64,000 bases of DNA, taken from positions 2,356,001-2,420,000 of the forward strand of contig NZ_CP075583.1 of the NCBI RefSeq assembly GCF_023509035.1. The letters are read 5' to 3'. The notes under the pieces are model-generated. The model was not told the origin of the DNA. It was given only the letters and a program-made list of their open reading frames with translations, and searched no databases. Position 1 is the stretch's first letter. Every line of letters begins with the position of its first letter. This DNA comes from Janthinobacterium lividum. GTDB lineage: Bacteria; Pseudomonadota; Gammaproteobacteria; Burkholderiales; Burkholderiaceae_D. Both the position numbers and the translations under genes were made by a program. Shown here piece by piece: positions 45,864 to 56,146 of the stretch.

Positions 45864-46646
45864 ATGATTCGTTCCCTTTGGATAGCCAAGACGGGCCTGG
45901 AAGCGCAGCAGACGCAGATGGACGTGATCGCCAATAACCTGGCCAACGTCAGCACCACCGGCTTCAAGAAGTCGCGCGCCGTGTTTGAAGACTTGCTGTA
46001 TCAAAATGTGCGCCAGCCGGGTGCGCAATCGTCGCAGCAGACCCAGCTGCCGTCGGGCTTGCAGATCGGCACAGGCGTGCGCACCGTGGCTACCGAACGC
46101 ATTCATACCCAGGGCAATCCCCAGGCGTCGGGCAATTCGCGCGACGTGATGGTCAACGGCACCGGTTTCTTCCAGGTGCTGCTGCCCGATGGCGCCACCG
46201 CCTACACGCGCGACGGTTCCTTCCAGACGGATGCCAACGGCCAGCTGGTGACGTCCGAAGGTTTTGTGATCCAGCCCGCCATCACCGTGCCGACCAATGC
46301 GCTGAGCCTGACCGTGGCGCGCGACGGCACCGTCTCCGTTACCTTGCCCAATACCGTGGCGCCATCGCAGATCGGCTCCCTGCAGCTGACCACCTTCGTC
46401 AATCCGGCCGGTCTGGAATCGAAGGGCGAAAACCTGTACATGGAAACGGGCGCCTCCGGCGTGGCACAGACGAATACCCCTGGCACGAATGGCGCCGGCG
46501 TGCTGATGCAAGGCTATATCGAGACGTCGAACGTCAACGTGGCCGAGGAAATGGTTAACATGATCCAGACGCAGCGCGCCTATGAGATCAACAGCAAGGC
46601 CATCACCACGTCCGATCAAATGCTGCAGAAATTGTCGCAACTTTAA
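45864..46646 (+). CDS. flgG: Flagellar distal rod protein FlgG
   Basis: 260 residues, the standard FlgG length. [20 protein letters not shown], then [18 protein letters not shown]-terminal [24 protein letters not shown] lies 8 nt before the ATG. Confidence 0.97.
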   Translation: MIRSLWIAKTGLEAQQTQMDVIANNLANVSTTGFKKSRAVFEDLLYQNVRQPGAQSSQQTQLPSGLQIGTGVRTVATERIHTQGNPQASGNSRDVMVNGTGFFQVLLPDGATAYTRDGSFQTDANGQLVTSEGFVIQPAITVPTNALSLTVARDGTVSVTLPNTVAPSQIGSLQLTTFVNPAGLESKGENLYMETGASGVAQTNTPGTNGAGVLMQGYIETSNVNVAEEMVNMIQTQRAYEINSKAITTSDQMLQKLSQL

Positions 46647-46696
46647 TTTTCATAGTCGTCATGCCATCCGTCGCCGGATGGCAGCGGAGGTTCGCC

Positions 46697-47347
46697 ATGC
46701 AATACCCCATCATCGCCCTGTTGTCCGCAGTCCTGCTGTCCGGCTGCGCCATCACGCCCACCTCGATCGTGCAATACCCGACCACCACGCGCGCGCCGAT
46801 GCCGGAACCGGTGGTCGTCAACAACGGTTCCATCTACCAGCCGTCGACCTACCGTCCCGCCTTTGAGGACCGCCGCGCGCGCCACGTGGGCGACACCATG
46901 ACGATCGCCATCACCGAGCGCACGAATGCCGTCAAGGCGGGTGCCAGTTCCGGCAACAAGTCGGGCAGCGTGGGCTTCAGTACGCCTGGCATGCTGCAGG
47001 GCCGCCTGGGCGGCACCGTGGCGGCGAATGGCGCGACAAAATTTGCCGATGGCGACAACCAGTCCGCCAGCAACACGTTTAGCGGCACGATCGGCGTGAC
47101 GGTGATCGAGGTGTTGCCAAATGGAAATCTCATCGTCGCCGGCGAAAAACAGATCGCCATGAACAAGGGCACGGAATTCATCCGCTTCTCGGGCATGGTC
47201 AATCCGGATACCATCGGCATCGGTAACGTCGTGCCATCGACCCAGGTGGCCGAAGCGCGCGTCGAATACCGCGCCAACAGTCAGATCGACCGCGCCGAAA
47301 TGGCCTCGATGGCGTCGCGCTTCTTCCTCAGCCTGCTGCCATTCTGA
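46697..47347 (+). CDS. flgH: Flagellar L-ring lipoprotein FlgH
   Basis: 216 residues from MQYPIIALLS, with GGAGG 6 nt upstream. Lipobox LLSGCAITP gives an outer-membrane lipoprotein. The core has DTMTIAITERTNAVKAG and VIEVLPNGNLIVAGEKQI, typical of FlgH. Forms the L ring bushing. Confidence 0.96.
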   Translation: MQYPIIALLSAVLLSGCAITPTSIVQYPTTTRAPMPEPVVVNNGSIYQPSTYRPAFEDRRARHVGDTMTIAITERTNAVKAGASSGNKSGSVGFSTPGMLQGRLGGTVAANGATKFADGDNQSASNTFSGTIGVTVIEVLPNGNLIVAGEKQIAMNKGTEFIRFSGMVNPDTIGIGNVVPSTQVAEARVEYRANSQIDRAEMASMASRFFLSLLPF

Positions 47348-47349
47348 TC

Positions 47350-48465
47350 ATGGCAACTTTTACCTTTCCCCGCTGTGTAGCCATTGTCGGTCTGGCCATC
47401 TCTCTGCTGGCGCCCGTGGCGCAGGCCGAGCGCATCAAGGACCTGGCCAGCATCGCCGGCGTACGGCAGAATCAGCTGATGGGCTATGGCCTCGTCGTCG
47501 GCCTCGACGGTAGCGGCGACCAGACCACGCAAACCCCCTTTACCATCCAGAGCGTGGCGGCGATGCTGCAGCAGCAGGGTATCAACTTGCCGCAAGGTAC
47601 CAGCTTGCAGCTGAAAAACGTGGCCGCCGTGATGGTGACGACGGCCTTGCCCGCGTTTGCCCAGCCGGGCCAGTTGCTCGACGTGACAGTATCGTCGATG
47701 GGCAATGCGAAAAGCTTGCGCGGCGGTACCTTGCTGATGACCCCATTGAAGGGCGCCGATGGCCAGGTGTATGGCATGGCGCAGGGCAACGTGCTGGTGG
47801 GCGGCGTGGGCGCGCAGGCGGCCGGCAGCTCTGTCGTCATCAATCACTTGAGCGTGGGACGCATCTCGGGCGGCGCGACGGTCGAGCGCACCGTGCCTTC
47901 GGCGCTGGGCGCCAACAACACCATCCGCCTGGAATTGAATGCCACCGATTTCGCCACCGCCAGCCGCGTGGTCGATGCCATCAACAGCCGCTACGGCGCC
48001 GGCACGGCGGCCGCGCTCGATGGCCGCGTGATCCAGGTGCAGTCGCCGAGCGGCAGCGACCAGCGCGTGTCCTTCCTGGGACAACTGGAAAGCATCGACG
48101 TCAATCCGGCCCGCCTGGCGGCCAAGGTCATCATGAATGCGCGTACCGGTTCCGTCGTGATGAACCAGTCCGTGACCCTGGAAACGTGCGCCATTTCGCA
48201 CGGCAACCTGTCCGTCACCATCAATGTCGAGCCGCAAGTGAGCCAGCCGGCCCCTCTGTCGGGCGGGCGCACGGTGGTCACGCAGACGGCGCAGATCGAT
48301 ATCAAGAAGGAACCGGGCAAGGTCATGCTGGTCAAGGGCGGCGCCTCGCTGTCCGAGGTGGTGAAAGCCTTGAATGCCATCGGCGCCTCGCCGCAAGACT
48401 TGCTGGCCATCCTGCAGGCGATGAAGGCGGCCGGTTCGCTGCGCGCCGAACTTGAAATCATTTGA
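47350..48465 (+). CDS. flgI: Flagellar P-ring protein FlgI
   Basis: 371 residues with a cleavable signal peptide (ending AQA at about 25). ERIKDLASIAGVRQNQLMGY and GLVVGLDGSGDQTTQTPFT are diagnostic. Exported by Sec and assembled in peptidoglycan with help from FlgA, whose gene is frameshifted in this sequence. Confidence 0.97.
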   Translation: MATFTFPRCVAIVGLAISLLAPVAQAERIKDLASIAGVRQNQLMGYGLVVGLDGSGDQTTQTPFTIQSVAAMLQQQGINLPQGTSLQLKNVAAVMVTTALPAFAQPGQLLDVTVSSMGNAKSLRGGTLLMTPLKGADGQVYGMAQGNVLVGGVGAQAAGSSVVINHLSVGRISGGATVERTVPSALGANNTIRLELNATDFATASRVVDAINSRYGAGTAAALDGRVIQVQSPSGSDQRVSFLGQLESIDVNPARLAAKVIMNARTGSVVMNQSVTLETCAISHGNLSVTINVEPQVSQPAPLSGGRTVVTQTAQIDIKKEPGKVMLVKGGASLSEVVKALNAIGASPQDLLAILQAMKAAGSLRAELEII

Positions 48466-48475
48466 TGGGCACGCC

Positions 48476-49402
48476 ATGATCAGCCAAACCGACCTCAGCA
48501 ATACCGCCGCCTACGACGTCAAGGGCATGGATGGCTTGCGCCAGTCCGCCAAGGCGAAGGACCCCGCCGCCCTGAAAGAGGCGGCCACGCAATTCGAAGC
48601 CATGTTCATCAACATGATGATGAAAAGCATGCGCGAAGCCACGCCGCAGGACGGCATCATGGATAGCCAGCAAAGCAAGATGTACACCTCGATGCTGGAC
48701 CAGCAGACGAGTCAGAACCTGGCCAAGCGGGGCACGGGCCTGGCGGACGTGCTGATCCGCCAGCTGTCGTCGTCGAACCAGGCGCTGGCCGCCGATGGCG
48801 CCGAAGCGCCGTCGCCCCGTTCCTCGAGCATGGCGCAGGCGCTGGCCGCCTTCCGCCAGCAGCAGGGCGCCCTCACCGAAGGTACAGGCAGCGCCACCGG
48901 CACCGGCAAGACCCTGAGCGACAAGGCCAACGCCACGCAGGCGCCGCATGTGCGCGCCTTCCAGGAAAAGCTGGGCGTGCATGCGGAGGAAGCCAGCCGC
49001 ACCACCGGCATCCCGGCCAAGTTCATGCTGGGCCAGGCGGCGCTGGAAACGGGCTGGGGCAAGCGCGAAATCATCAGCCGCGACGGCAGCAGCAGCCACA
49101 ACCTGTTCGGCATCAAGGCGTCCAGTGACTGGAAGGGCAAGGTCGCGGAAGCCGTCACCACGGAATATGTGAATGGCAAGGCGCAGCGCAAGGTGGAAAA
49201 ATTCCGCGCCTACGACAGCTATGCGGACAGCTTCAAGGATTATGCGCAGTTGATTACCAACAACAAACGCTACGAGAAAGTGCTGGCCAGCGCGGGCGAC
49301 GCCAGCACGTTCGCCCAGGGCTTGCAAAAGGCTGGCTACGCGACGGACCCGAATTACGCTGCCAAATTGACAAAAATCATTAAGAATTCGCTGGTCGGCT
49401 AA
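48476..49402 (+). CDS. flgJ: Flagellar rod assembly muramidase FlgJ
   Basis: 308 residues from MISQTDLSNT. Two domains: N-terminal rod scaffolding (about 30-105, EAATQFEAMFINMMMKSMRE) and a C-terminal glucosaminidase-type domain (about 155-300) with the catalytic Glu in LGQAALETGWGKRE. It opens the cell wall for the rod. The dual-domain form is typical of beta- and gammaproteobacteria. Confidence 0.95.
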   Translation: MISQTDLSNTAAYDVKGMDGLRQSAKAKDPAALKEAATQFEAMFINMMMKSMREATPQDGIMDSQQSKMYTSMLDQQTSQNLAKRGTGLADVLIRQLSSSNQALAADGAEAPSPRSSSMAQALAAFRQQQGALTEGTGSATGTGKTLSDKANATQAPHVRAFQEKLGVHAEEASRTTGIPAKFMLGQAALETGWGKREIISRDGSSSHNLFGIKASSDWKGKVAEAVTTEYVNGKAQRKVEKFRAYDSYADSFKDYAQLITNNKRYEKVLASAGDASTFAQGLQKAGYATDPNYAAKLTKIIKNSLVG

Positions 49403-49489
49403 CCCCTGCCATGCACCTGTGCAGGCCGCGCGCTTCAAGTTTTCGTCGCGGCTGCCGTAAATACATTTGACGGTAACCAATAAGACACC

Positions 49490-51458
49490 ATGACTTCGAA
49501 TCTACTCAGCATCGGTAAGAGCGGTTTGCTTGCAGCGCAGGTGGGCCTGTCGACGACCGGGCATAACATCACCAATGCGAATGTACCCGGGTACAATCGC
49601 CAGACGGTGCTGCAGCAGACTTCGCAGTCGAACTTTGCCGGCTATGGCTTCGTCGGCACGGGCACGGAAGTGTCGCAGATCAAGCGCCAGTACGACAGCT
49701 TCATGGCCACCCAGGTCAATGCCGCACAAAGCGCCACCAGCGCGCTCGATAGCTATTACACACAGATCAGTCAGATCGACAACTTGCTGGCCGATCCCAC
49801 GGCGGGCTTGTCGCCCGCCCTGCAAGACTTCTTCAAGGGCGTGCAGGATTTCAGCGCCAATCCGTCTTCGGTCGCTTCGCGCCAGGCGCTGCTGTCGAGC
49901 GCCGGTTCGCTCGCTTCCCGTTTCCAGGGCTTGAGCGCGCGCCTGACGGAGATCGGCGACGGCGTCAATTCGCAGATCACGTCGAATGTGACGGTGATTA
50001 ATACCTACGCCAAGCAGCTCGCCGAGCTGAACAAGTCGATTTCCCAGTTGTCGGTCGATGCCAGCAACCAGCCCAACGATCTGCTGGACCAGCGCGACCA
50101 GCTGATCACGGAATTGAACAAATATGTCAAGGCGACGGTGCAACCCGCTGCCAACAATACCGTGACCATTTCCATCGGCGCGGGCCAGCCGCTGGTGGTG
50201 GCGGACCGCAGCTTCGAGCTGGCGGCCACGCCTTCGCGGACGGACCCGAACCGCATAGAGGTGGGCTATGTCACGGGCAGTACCGTCACCGTGCTGCCGG
50301 ACAGCTCCCTGACCGGAGGCTCGCTGGGCGGCTTGCTGGATTTCCGCAGCGGCACCCTGGACAATGTCCAGAACTCCCTTGGCAAGGTGGCCATCGCGCT
50401 GGCCAGTACCTTCAACGACCAGCACAAGCTGGGGCAGGACTTGAATGGCGCCATGGGCGGCGACTTCTTCAAGATACCGGACCCCGTGATCGGCGCCGAC
50501 CGCGGCAACAATGCCAGCAGCACCACCGTGCTGTCGGCCAAGGTCAGCGACCCCACAAAGCTGACGGCCAGCGATTACAGCCTGAAATACGACGGCAGCA
50601 ACTACGTGGTGACGCGCGAATCCGACGGTGCGCACACCATTATCAATCCATATCCGCAAACGGGGCCGCAAACCATCGACGGCGTCGATTTCTCGATCTC
50701 GGGCACGGCCGCCCAAGGCGACAACTATGTCATCAGGCCGACGGCGAATGGCGCGGCCGGCATGGCCGTGCTGATCACCGACCGCAACAAGATCGCCGCC
50801 GCCGCCCCCATCGCCACCTCGGCGCCGGTGGCCAATACGGGTACGGGCAAGCTCAGTGCAGGCTCCGTCGACAAGGCATACCTGACCCCGGGCAATGCCC
50901 TGACGGGTCCTCTGACCTTGACATACGACAAGGCGACCACCTCGCTGACGGGTTTCCCGCCGGGCCAGGCGGTGACGGTCAAGGGCCTGAATGGCGCCAC
51001 GACCACCTATCCGGCCGGGACCGCGAACATCCCGGCCTACGGAAGGCGATAGCCTCAGCTTTGGTGGCATCAATGTCAGCATGACGGGCGCGCCGGCGCA
51101 GGGCGATAAATTCACCATTGCGCCGAACTCGGGTGGCGTGGGCGACAACCGCAACGCCGCGCTGCTGGCGGGCTTGCAGACGAAGAACATCCTCGATGGC
51201 GGCAATGCCACGTTCCAGGGTTCGTATGCGCAAACCGTCAGCTTCGTGGGCAACAAGACGCGTGAAGTACAGGTCAGTGGCCTGGCCAGCCTGGCCTTGC
51301 TGCAGCAGACCAGCACCCAGCAGCAGGCCGTTTCCGGCGTCAACCTCGACGAAGAGGCGGCCAACCTGCTGCGTTACCAGCAGTCCTACCAGGCGTGCGG
51401 CAAGGTCATGCAGATCGCCAGCACCCTGTTCGATGTGGTGATCGGCCTGGGACGTTAA
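49490..51458 (+). pseudogene. flgK: Hook-filament junction protein FlgK (HAP1), split by a frameshift
   Basis: The first frame (49490-51052) gives 520 residues with the FlgK N-terminus (LSTTGHNITNANVPGYNRQT) and ends prematurely at PAYGRR. The next frame continues from about 51039 with TEGDSLSFGGINVSMTG to the expected FlgK C-terminus (VNLDEEAANLLRYQQSYQA). 1969 bp is 656 codons plus one base, so one extra base near 51031-51040 explains it. Without the C-terminal helix FlgK cannot assemble. Exported with FlgN. Confidence 0.88.
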
Positions 51459-51509
51459 TCAATTTTTGCCGCGACGTAGCGCGCGGCGGCTTTCTGGAAG
51501 GGCAGCATC

Positions 51510-52751
51510 ATGCGCATCAGCACACGAATGATTTATGACCAGGGCAGCTCGCAGCTGAACAACCTGCAGGGCGCCTTGAACCGTACGCAGATGCAGCTGT
51601 CGTCGAACCGTCGCAATCTGACGCCGGCCGATGATCCGATCGCCTCGGCGCGCGCGCTGGAAGTGACGCAGTCGCAATCGATCAATACCCAGTTCGTGAC
51701 GAACCGCTCGAACGCGAAGAATTTCCTGTCGCAGGAAGAGCTGGCATTGGCCAGCACCACTTCGTTGATCGCCGACGTGAAAGACCTGGTCCTGAAGGCC
51801 GGTAATCCTTCCCTCAAGGATGTCGACCGCGATACCCTGGCCAAGGAACTGGAAGGCCGGCTGACCGACTTGATGGGTATCGCGAACACGGCCGACGGCG
51901 CCGGCGGCTACCTGTTTTCCGGCTATAAATCCACCACCCAGCCATTCAGCCAGACGCCGACGGGCGCCACCTATGTGGGCGACCAGGGCCAGCGCGAATT
52001 GCAGGTGGGCTCGGCGCGCTATCTCGCTACCAGCGATTCCGGTGCCACCGTGTTCGAGAATAACCTGACCGGCAACGGCAAGTTCACCACGGCGGCGGCG
52101 GCCGCCAACTTTACGCGCGGCGGCTCGGGCATCGTTTCGGGTGGCACGGTGACGGACCCGTCGGCCTTGACAGGGCACAAGTATTCGATCGATTTCAAGG
52201 TCACGGGCACGGGCACCAACGCTGTCACCACGTACACCGTCACGGACGCCACGCTGGGCCAGACGGTGCCAAATCCCGCCGTGCCCATTCCCTACAAGGC
52301 GGGCGATGCCATCACCTTCGACGGCCAGCAGGTGAACATCACGGGCACGCCGGCCGACCAGGACAGCTTTACGCTGGAGCCGAGCGCCAAGGAATCGCTG
52401 TTTACCACCGTGAAAAACCTGATCGGCGTGCTGCGCCAGCCGGGCAGCGGCGATGCGGGCCAAGCGCGCCTGACGAACGGCTTGAACGCCGCGCATAATA
52501 TTCTCGACACGGCCTACGATAATGTACTGTCCGTGCGCGCGGAAGTCGGTTCCCGCATGAAGGAACTCGATTATCTCGACAGTGCTGGCGACGACCTCGA
52601 CATCCAGTACGCCACCACCCTGTCGGACTTGCAGGACCTGGACATGGTCAAAGCCATTTCCACTTTCAGCCAGCAGCAAGTCACCCTGCAGGCGGCGCAG
52701 AAGTCATTCACTTCCATCTCGGGCCTGTCGCTGTTCAACTACATCAGCTAA
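51510..52751 (+). CDS. flgL: Hook-filament junction protein FlgL (HAP3)
   Basis: 413 residues. Flagellin-like N-terminus MRISTRMIYDQGSSQLNNLQ with LTPADDPIASARAL, and C-terminal DLQDLDMVKAISTFSQQQVT plus LQAAQKSFTSISGLSLFNYI. Last gene of the flg operon; a strong terminator follows. Confidence 0.96.
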   Translation: MRISTRMIYDQGSSQLNNLQGALNRTQMQLSSNRRNLTPADDPIASARALEVTQSQSINTQFVTNRSNAKNFLSQEELALASTTSLIADVKDLVLKAGNPSLKDVDRDTLAKELEGRLTDLMGIANTADGAGGYLFSGYKSTTQPFSQTPTGATYVGDQGQRELQVGSARYLATSDSGATVFENNLTGNGKFTTAAAAANFTRGGSGIVSGGTVTDPSALTGHKYSIDFKVTGTGTNAVTTYTVTDATLGQTVPNPAVPIPYKAGDAITFDGQQVNITGTPADQDSFTLEPSAKESLFTTVKNLIGVLRQPGSGDAGQARLTNGLNAAHNILDTAYDNVLSVRAEVGSRMKELDYLDSAGDDLDIQYATTLSDLQDLDMVKAISTFSQQQVTLQAAQKSFTSISGLSLFNYIS

Positions 52752-52780
52752 GCCGTCATTTCAGCGTGACGGCCAGCCGG

Positions 52781-52817
52781 GCCGGGGCAGGGAGTGCATC
52801 TCCCGCCCCGGCTTTTT
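52781..52817 (+). terminator. Rho-independent terminator of the flgB-L operon
   Basis: Stem GCCGGGGC plus GGGAG (one bulged A), loop TGCAT, CTCCC plus GCCCCGGC, then T5 (52813-52817). 29 bp after the flgL stop. Confidence 0.92.
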
Positions 52818-52917
52818 GCGTTCGCAAGATGGTTGTCTTGATAATGTGTGCAGGCAAACTGTGCAGTCTACCTGTATATCTGTTATAGTGGAGCCTGTTG
52901 ATTCATTACTGCCTCCC

Positions 52918-53361
52918 ATGCACACCCCACAAGAAGAGCACGAACACGTATTGCAGCTGGCCGGCGACTTGCGCATTCTCATCGGTAAATTACGCCGCCG
53001 CCTGCGCGAAGAGGCGCACCTGGGCGATGTCAGCATGTCGCAGGCATCCGTGCTGAGCCGCCTCGAGCGCGACGGCCCGGCCACGGCCAGCAGCCTGGCG
53101 CGCGCCGAAGGCATGCGGCCCCAGTCGATGGCCGCCACCGTGCAAGCATTGACCGAGGCGCAGATGGTGACGGGTTCGCCCGATCCGGCTGACGGACGGC
53201 AAACGATATTGACCCTGACGGACAGCTGCCGCGCCTGGATCGCGGCCAGCCGCGCCGCGCGCGAAGACTGGCTGGCGCGCACTATTGAAACCCGGCTCAC
53301 GCCGGACGAAGTCACCGAACTGAACCATGCGGTGGCCCTACTCAAACGCTTGGCGGAGTGA
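52918..53361 (+). CDS. MarR family transcriptional regulator (second)
   Basis: 147 residues from MHTPQEEHEH. Winged helix-turn-helix: MSQASVLSRLERDGPATASS then AEGMRPQSMAATVQALTEA, wing DPADGRQTILTLT. The MFS gene follows after 45 bp on the same strand, so it likely regulates that exporter and itself. The region between the flgL terminator and the start holds TTGCGT-18 bp-GATAAT and the small repeat ACTG-TG-CAGT (52858-52867), a possible promoter and operator. It is a different subgroup from the MarR protein at 9141-9599. Confidence 0.88.
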   Translation: MHTPQEEHEHVLQLAGDLRILIGKLRRRLREEAHLGDVSMSQASVLSRLERDGPATASSLARAEGMRPQSMAATVQALTEAQMVTGSPDPADGRQTILTLTDSCRAWIAASRAAREDWLARTIETRLTPDEVTELNHAVALLKRLAE

Positions 53362-53406
53362 TCCGCTGACATATCTCACAACCCGGCAAGGAGCCCGCAC
53401 GCCCAG

Positions 53407-54666
53407 ATGAACAACACATTCCGTTCGCTACGCATTCCCAATTACCGTATCTGGGCCGGCGGCGCCCTCGTGTCGAATATCGGCACCTGGATGCAGCGCA
53501 CGGCGCAGGATTGGCTGGTGCTGAGCGAATTGACGCAGCACAATGCCAGCGCCGTCGGCATCGTCATGGCCTTGCAATTCGGCCCGCAACTGCTGTTGCT
53601 GCCCCTGACGGGCATGGCGGCCGACCTGCTGGACCGGCGCAAGCTGCTGCTGTGTACGCAGGCAGCCATGGGCTTGCTGGCGCTGGGCCTGGGCTTGCTG
53701 TGCATCAGTGGACAGGTCGCACTGTGGCATGTGTATGTGTTTGCTTTCCTGCTGGGTTGCGTGACGGCCTTCGATTCGCCCGTGCGCCAGACTTTTGTTG
53801 CCGAAATCGTCGGCGAGGAAGACCTGACGAACGCCGTGGCGCTCAATTCCACCTCGTTCAATGCGGCGCGCATGCTGGGCCCTGCCGTGGCGGGGCTGCT
53901 GATCAGCAGCGTCGGCAGCGGCTGGGTCTTCATCATCAACGCCGTCTCGTTTGCCGCGGTGATCGGTTCGCTGTTGCTGCTGCGCGTGGAATTGCTGCGC
54001 CGCGCGCCGCGTATCAAGGCCACGCGCGCCAGCCTGGGCGAGGGTTTCCGCTACGTGCGCCAGCGGCCCGACTTGATGGCCATCCTGCTGATGCTGTTCC
54101 TGATCGGCACCTTTGGCTTGAATTTCCCCATCTTCCTGTCGACCATGTCGGTGACGGCCTTCCATGCGGGCGCCGGCCAGTACGGCGTGCTCAGTTCCGT
54201 GATGGCTTGCGGCTCCGTGGCCGGCGCCCTGCTGGCGGCGGGGCGCGGCCAGCCCACCTTGGCCTTGCTGCTGGGCGCCGCTGCGTTGTTTGGCCTGGCA
54301 TGCGCACTGGCCGCCGTGATGCCCAATTACTGGCTGTTCGGCATGATGCTGGTGGTGATCGGCATCGCCGCGCAAACGTTTACCACCAGCGTCAACAGCA
54401 GCGTGCAACTGTCGACGGCGCCCGCCATGCGGGGCCGCGTGATGGCGATACTCCTGGCCATCTCGGCGGGCGGCACGCCGCTGGGCGCGCCCATCGTGGG
54501 CTGGGTAGCCGACACCTTCGGCCCGCGCTGGGCATTGGGCATAGGCGCCTTGTCGGGCCTGGCCGCGGCCCTGGTCGGCGTGCGCTACCTGGTCAAGTAT
54601 CACCAGTTGCGCCTGAATGTCGATGTGCGGCGCTGGCGCCTGGGGTTCAGCAGCGACCAGCCCTGA
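53407..54666 (+). CDS. MFS transporter (putative efflux)
   Basis: 419 residues, about twelve membrane segments. It opens with MNNTFRSLRIPNYRIWAGGA and has GMAADLLDRRKLLL in the loop 2-3 position; C-terminal GAPIVGWVADTFGPRWAL. This is the EntS/MFS-3 type like many drug exporters. Cotranscribed with the upstream marR gene. Substrate unknown. Confidence 0.86.
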   Translation: MNNTFRSLRIPNYRIWAGGALVSNIGTWMQRTAQDWLVLSELTQHNASAVGIVMALQFGPQLLLLPLTGMAADLLDRRKLLLCTQAAMGLLALGLGLLCISGQVALWHVYVFAFLLGCVTAFDSPVRQTFVAEIVGEEDLTNAVALNSTSFNAARMLGPAVAGLLISSVGSGWVFIINAVSFAAVIGSLLLLRVELLRRAPRIKATRASLGEGFRYVRQRPDLMAILLMLFLIGTFGLNFPIFLSTMSVTAFHAGAGQYGVLSSVMACGSVAGALLAAGRGQPTLALLLGAAALFGLACALAAVMPNYWLFGMMLVVIGIAAQTFTTSVNSSVQLSTAPAMRGRVMAILLAISAGGTPLGAPIVGWVADTFGPRWALGIGALSGLAAALVGVRYLVKYHQLRLNVDVRRWRLGFSSDQP

Positions 54667-54675
54667 TCCTACCCG

Positions 54676-55572
54676 TCAGGGCGGCAGCAGGCCCGTGCGG
54701 GCGGCGGCCAGGATGGCCCCGCTCAAGCCGTCGAGCAGGCCGGACGCGGCGCGTGCCGTGTGCCAGTGCAGGGGCACATCCAGTGGCATATCGGGCAGAA
54801 GTTCGACCAGGCTGCCATTGTCGAGACAGGGCTGGATCAGCGCTTGCGGATGCAAGCCCCAGCCCATGCCGGCCAGGCCCGCCGTGACGAAGGCATGCGA
54901 GGAAGGCAGGGCATGGCGCGGCAACTCCACGTGCCTGTGGCACAGGCGCCGCACCCAGCGCGATTGCAGCTCGTCCTTGGCATTGAATACGAGGCTGGGC
55001 GCCAGTGCCAGACTGGCGGCGCCCACGCCGTGGGAAAAATATCGGTGCATGAAGGCGGGACTGGCGGCCGCCAGGTAGCGCATGGCGCCCAGCGGGCGGC
55101 TGTTGCAGCCCGATGCGGGCCGGGCCGTGGCGCTGACGGCCGCCAGCACGGCGCCGCTGCGCAGCCATTCGGCCGTATGGTCCTGGTCGTCGACGGCCAC
55201 TTGCAGCAGCACCGGGTGCTCGGCTGCGAAGGCGGCGATGGCGGGCGCCAGCCAGGTGGCCAGGCTGTCGGCATTCACGGCGACGGGCACGCTGGCGCGC
55301 GTCAGGCCCTGCGCTGCCAGCGCCGGCAAGGTCCCCTGTAAATCCTGTTCGAGCAACTGCACCTGGTCCACGTGCTGGCACAAGCGCCGGCCCGTTTCCG
55401 TGGCGCGGCAGGGTTGGTCGCGTATCACCAGCGCGCAACCGACGCGCTCTTCCAGCAGGCGGATGCGCTGCGAAATGGCCGATGGCGTCACGTGCAAGGC
55501 GCGCGCCGCGCGCTCGAAACTGCCTTCGCGGATCACGGCGGCCAAGGCGGCGAGGGCGGCATAGTCGAGCAT
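54676..55572 (-). CDS. argP: LysR family regulator ArgP (IciA)
   Basis: 298 residues from MLDYAALAALAAVI; longer upstream frames cross the divergent promoter. N-terminal helix-turn-helix SFERAARALHVTPSAISQRI, then LLEERVGCALVIRD, which matches ArgP closely; C-terminal effector domain. ArgP senses Arg/Lys and activates the exporter ArgO. It is divergent from a lysE/argO homologue with 73 bp between them, the standard arrangement. Confidence 0.9.
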   Translation of the reverse strand: MLDYAALAALAAVIREGSFERAARALHVTPSAISQRIRLLEERVGCALVIRDQPCRATETGRRLCQHVDQVQLLEQDLQGTLPALAAQGLTRASVPVAVNADSLATWLAPAIAAFAAEHPVLLQVAVDDQDHTAEWLRSGAVLAAVSATARPASGCNSRPLGAMRYLAAASPAFMHRYFSHGVGAASLALAPSLVFNAKDELQSRWVRRLCHRHVELPRHALPSSHAFVTAGLAGMGWGLHPQALIQPCLDNGSLVELLPDMPLDVPLHWHTARAASGLLDGLSGAILAAARTGLLPP

Positions 55573-55645
55573 GAATGAAGTTTTCCTTAACTCGCTGTAG
55601 AAAAGGTAGTTTGCCTTCATTTCATGCGGCTGGCAAGATCGCCGC

Positions 55646-56131
55646 ATGACACTCTCCGCCACCACATCACACGCCTTTTCCGTCTATCTCCAGGGCATGA
55701 CCCTGGGCCTGGGACTCATCGTTGCCATCGGCTCGCAAAATGCCTTTGTCTTGCGGCAAGGTCTGCGCCGCGAACACGTGGGCGCCATCGTGCTGTTTTG
55801 CGCGCTGGCCGATGCGGCGCTGATTGCCGCCGGCGTCCTGGGCATGGCCCATGCGCTGGGGCAGCGTCCGCTCAACCCGCATGTGTATCTGGATACGGTA
55901 TTGCTGGTGGGCAGTATTGGCGCTCAGCAGCCCGGCGCGCTGCGCGGCTGGTTTATCGCCGGCGCCAGCGCGGCCAGCCTGCTGTGGTTTGCTGCCCTGG
56001 GATTTGGCGCGTGCTGGCTGGCGCCGTGGTTTGCGCGGCCCCGGGCCTGGCAAGTGCTCGATGGCTTGATCGGCGTGACCATGTTCGTGCTGTCCGCGCT
56101 GTTGCTGCGCCACGCGCTCGATGGCTGGTGA
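55646..56131 (+). CDS. argO: LysE/ArgO family amino acid exporter, internally shortened
   Basis: 161 residues; the family has about 205. The N-terminal part (GMTLGLGLIVAIGSQNAFVL, then LRREHVGAIV) and C-terminal part (LNPHVYLDTVLLVGSIGAQQ to the end) align well, but after MAHALGQRP the sequence jumps directly to LNPHVYLD. About 50 residues, including the third membrane segment and its loop, are absent in frame near 55870. The protein probably cannot work as a normal exporter. The neighbour argP suggests it was an Arg/Lys exporter. A collapsed assembly is another possibility. Confidence 0.8.
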   Translation: MTLSATTSHAFSVYLQGMTLGLGLIVAIGSQNAFVLRQGLRREHVGAIVLFCALADAALIAAGVLGMAHALGQRPLNPHVYLDTVLLVGSIGAQQPGALRGWFIAGASAASLLWFAALGFGACWLAPWFARPRAWQVLDGLIGVTMFVLSALLLRHALDGW

Positions 56132-56146
56132 ACAGCGCAGGGAACG

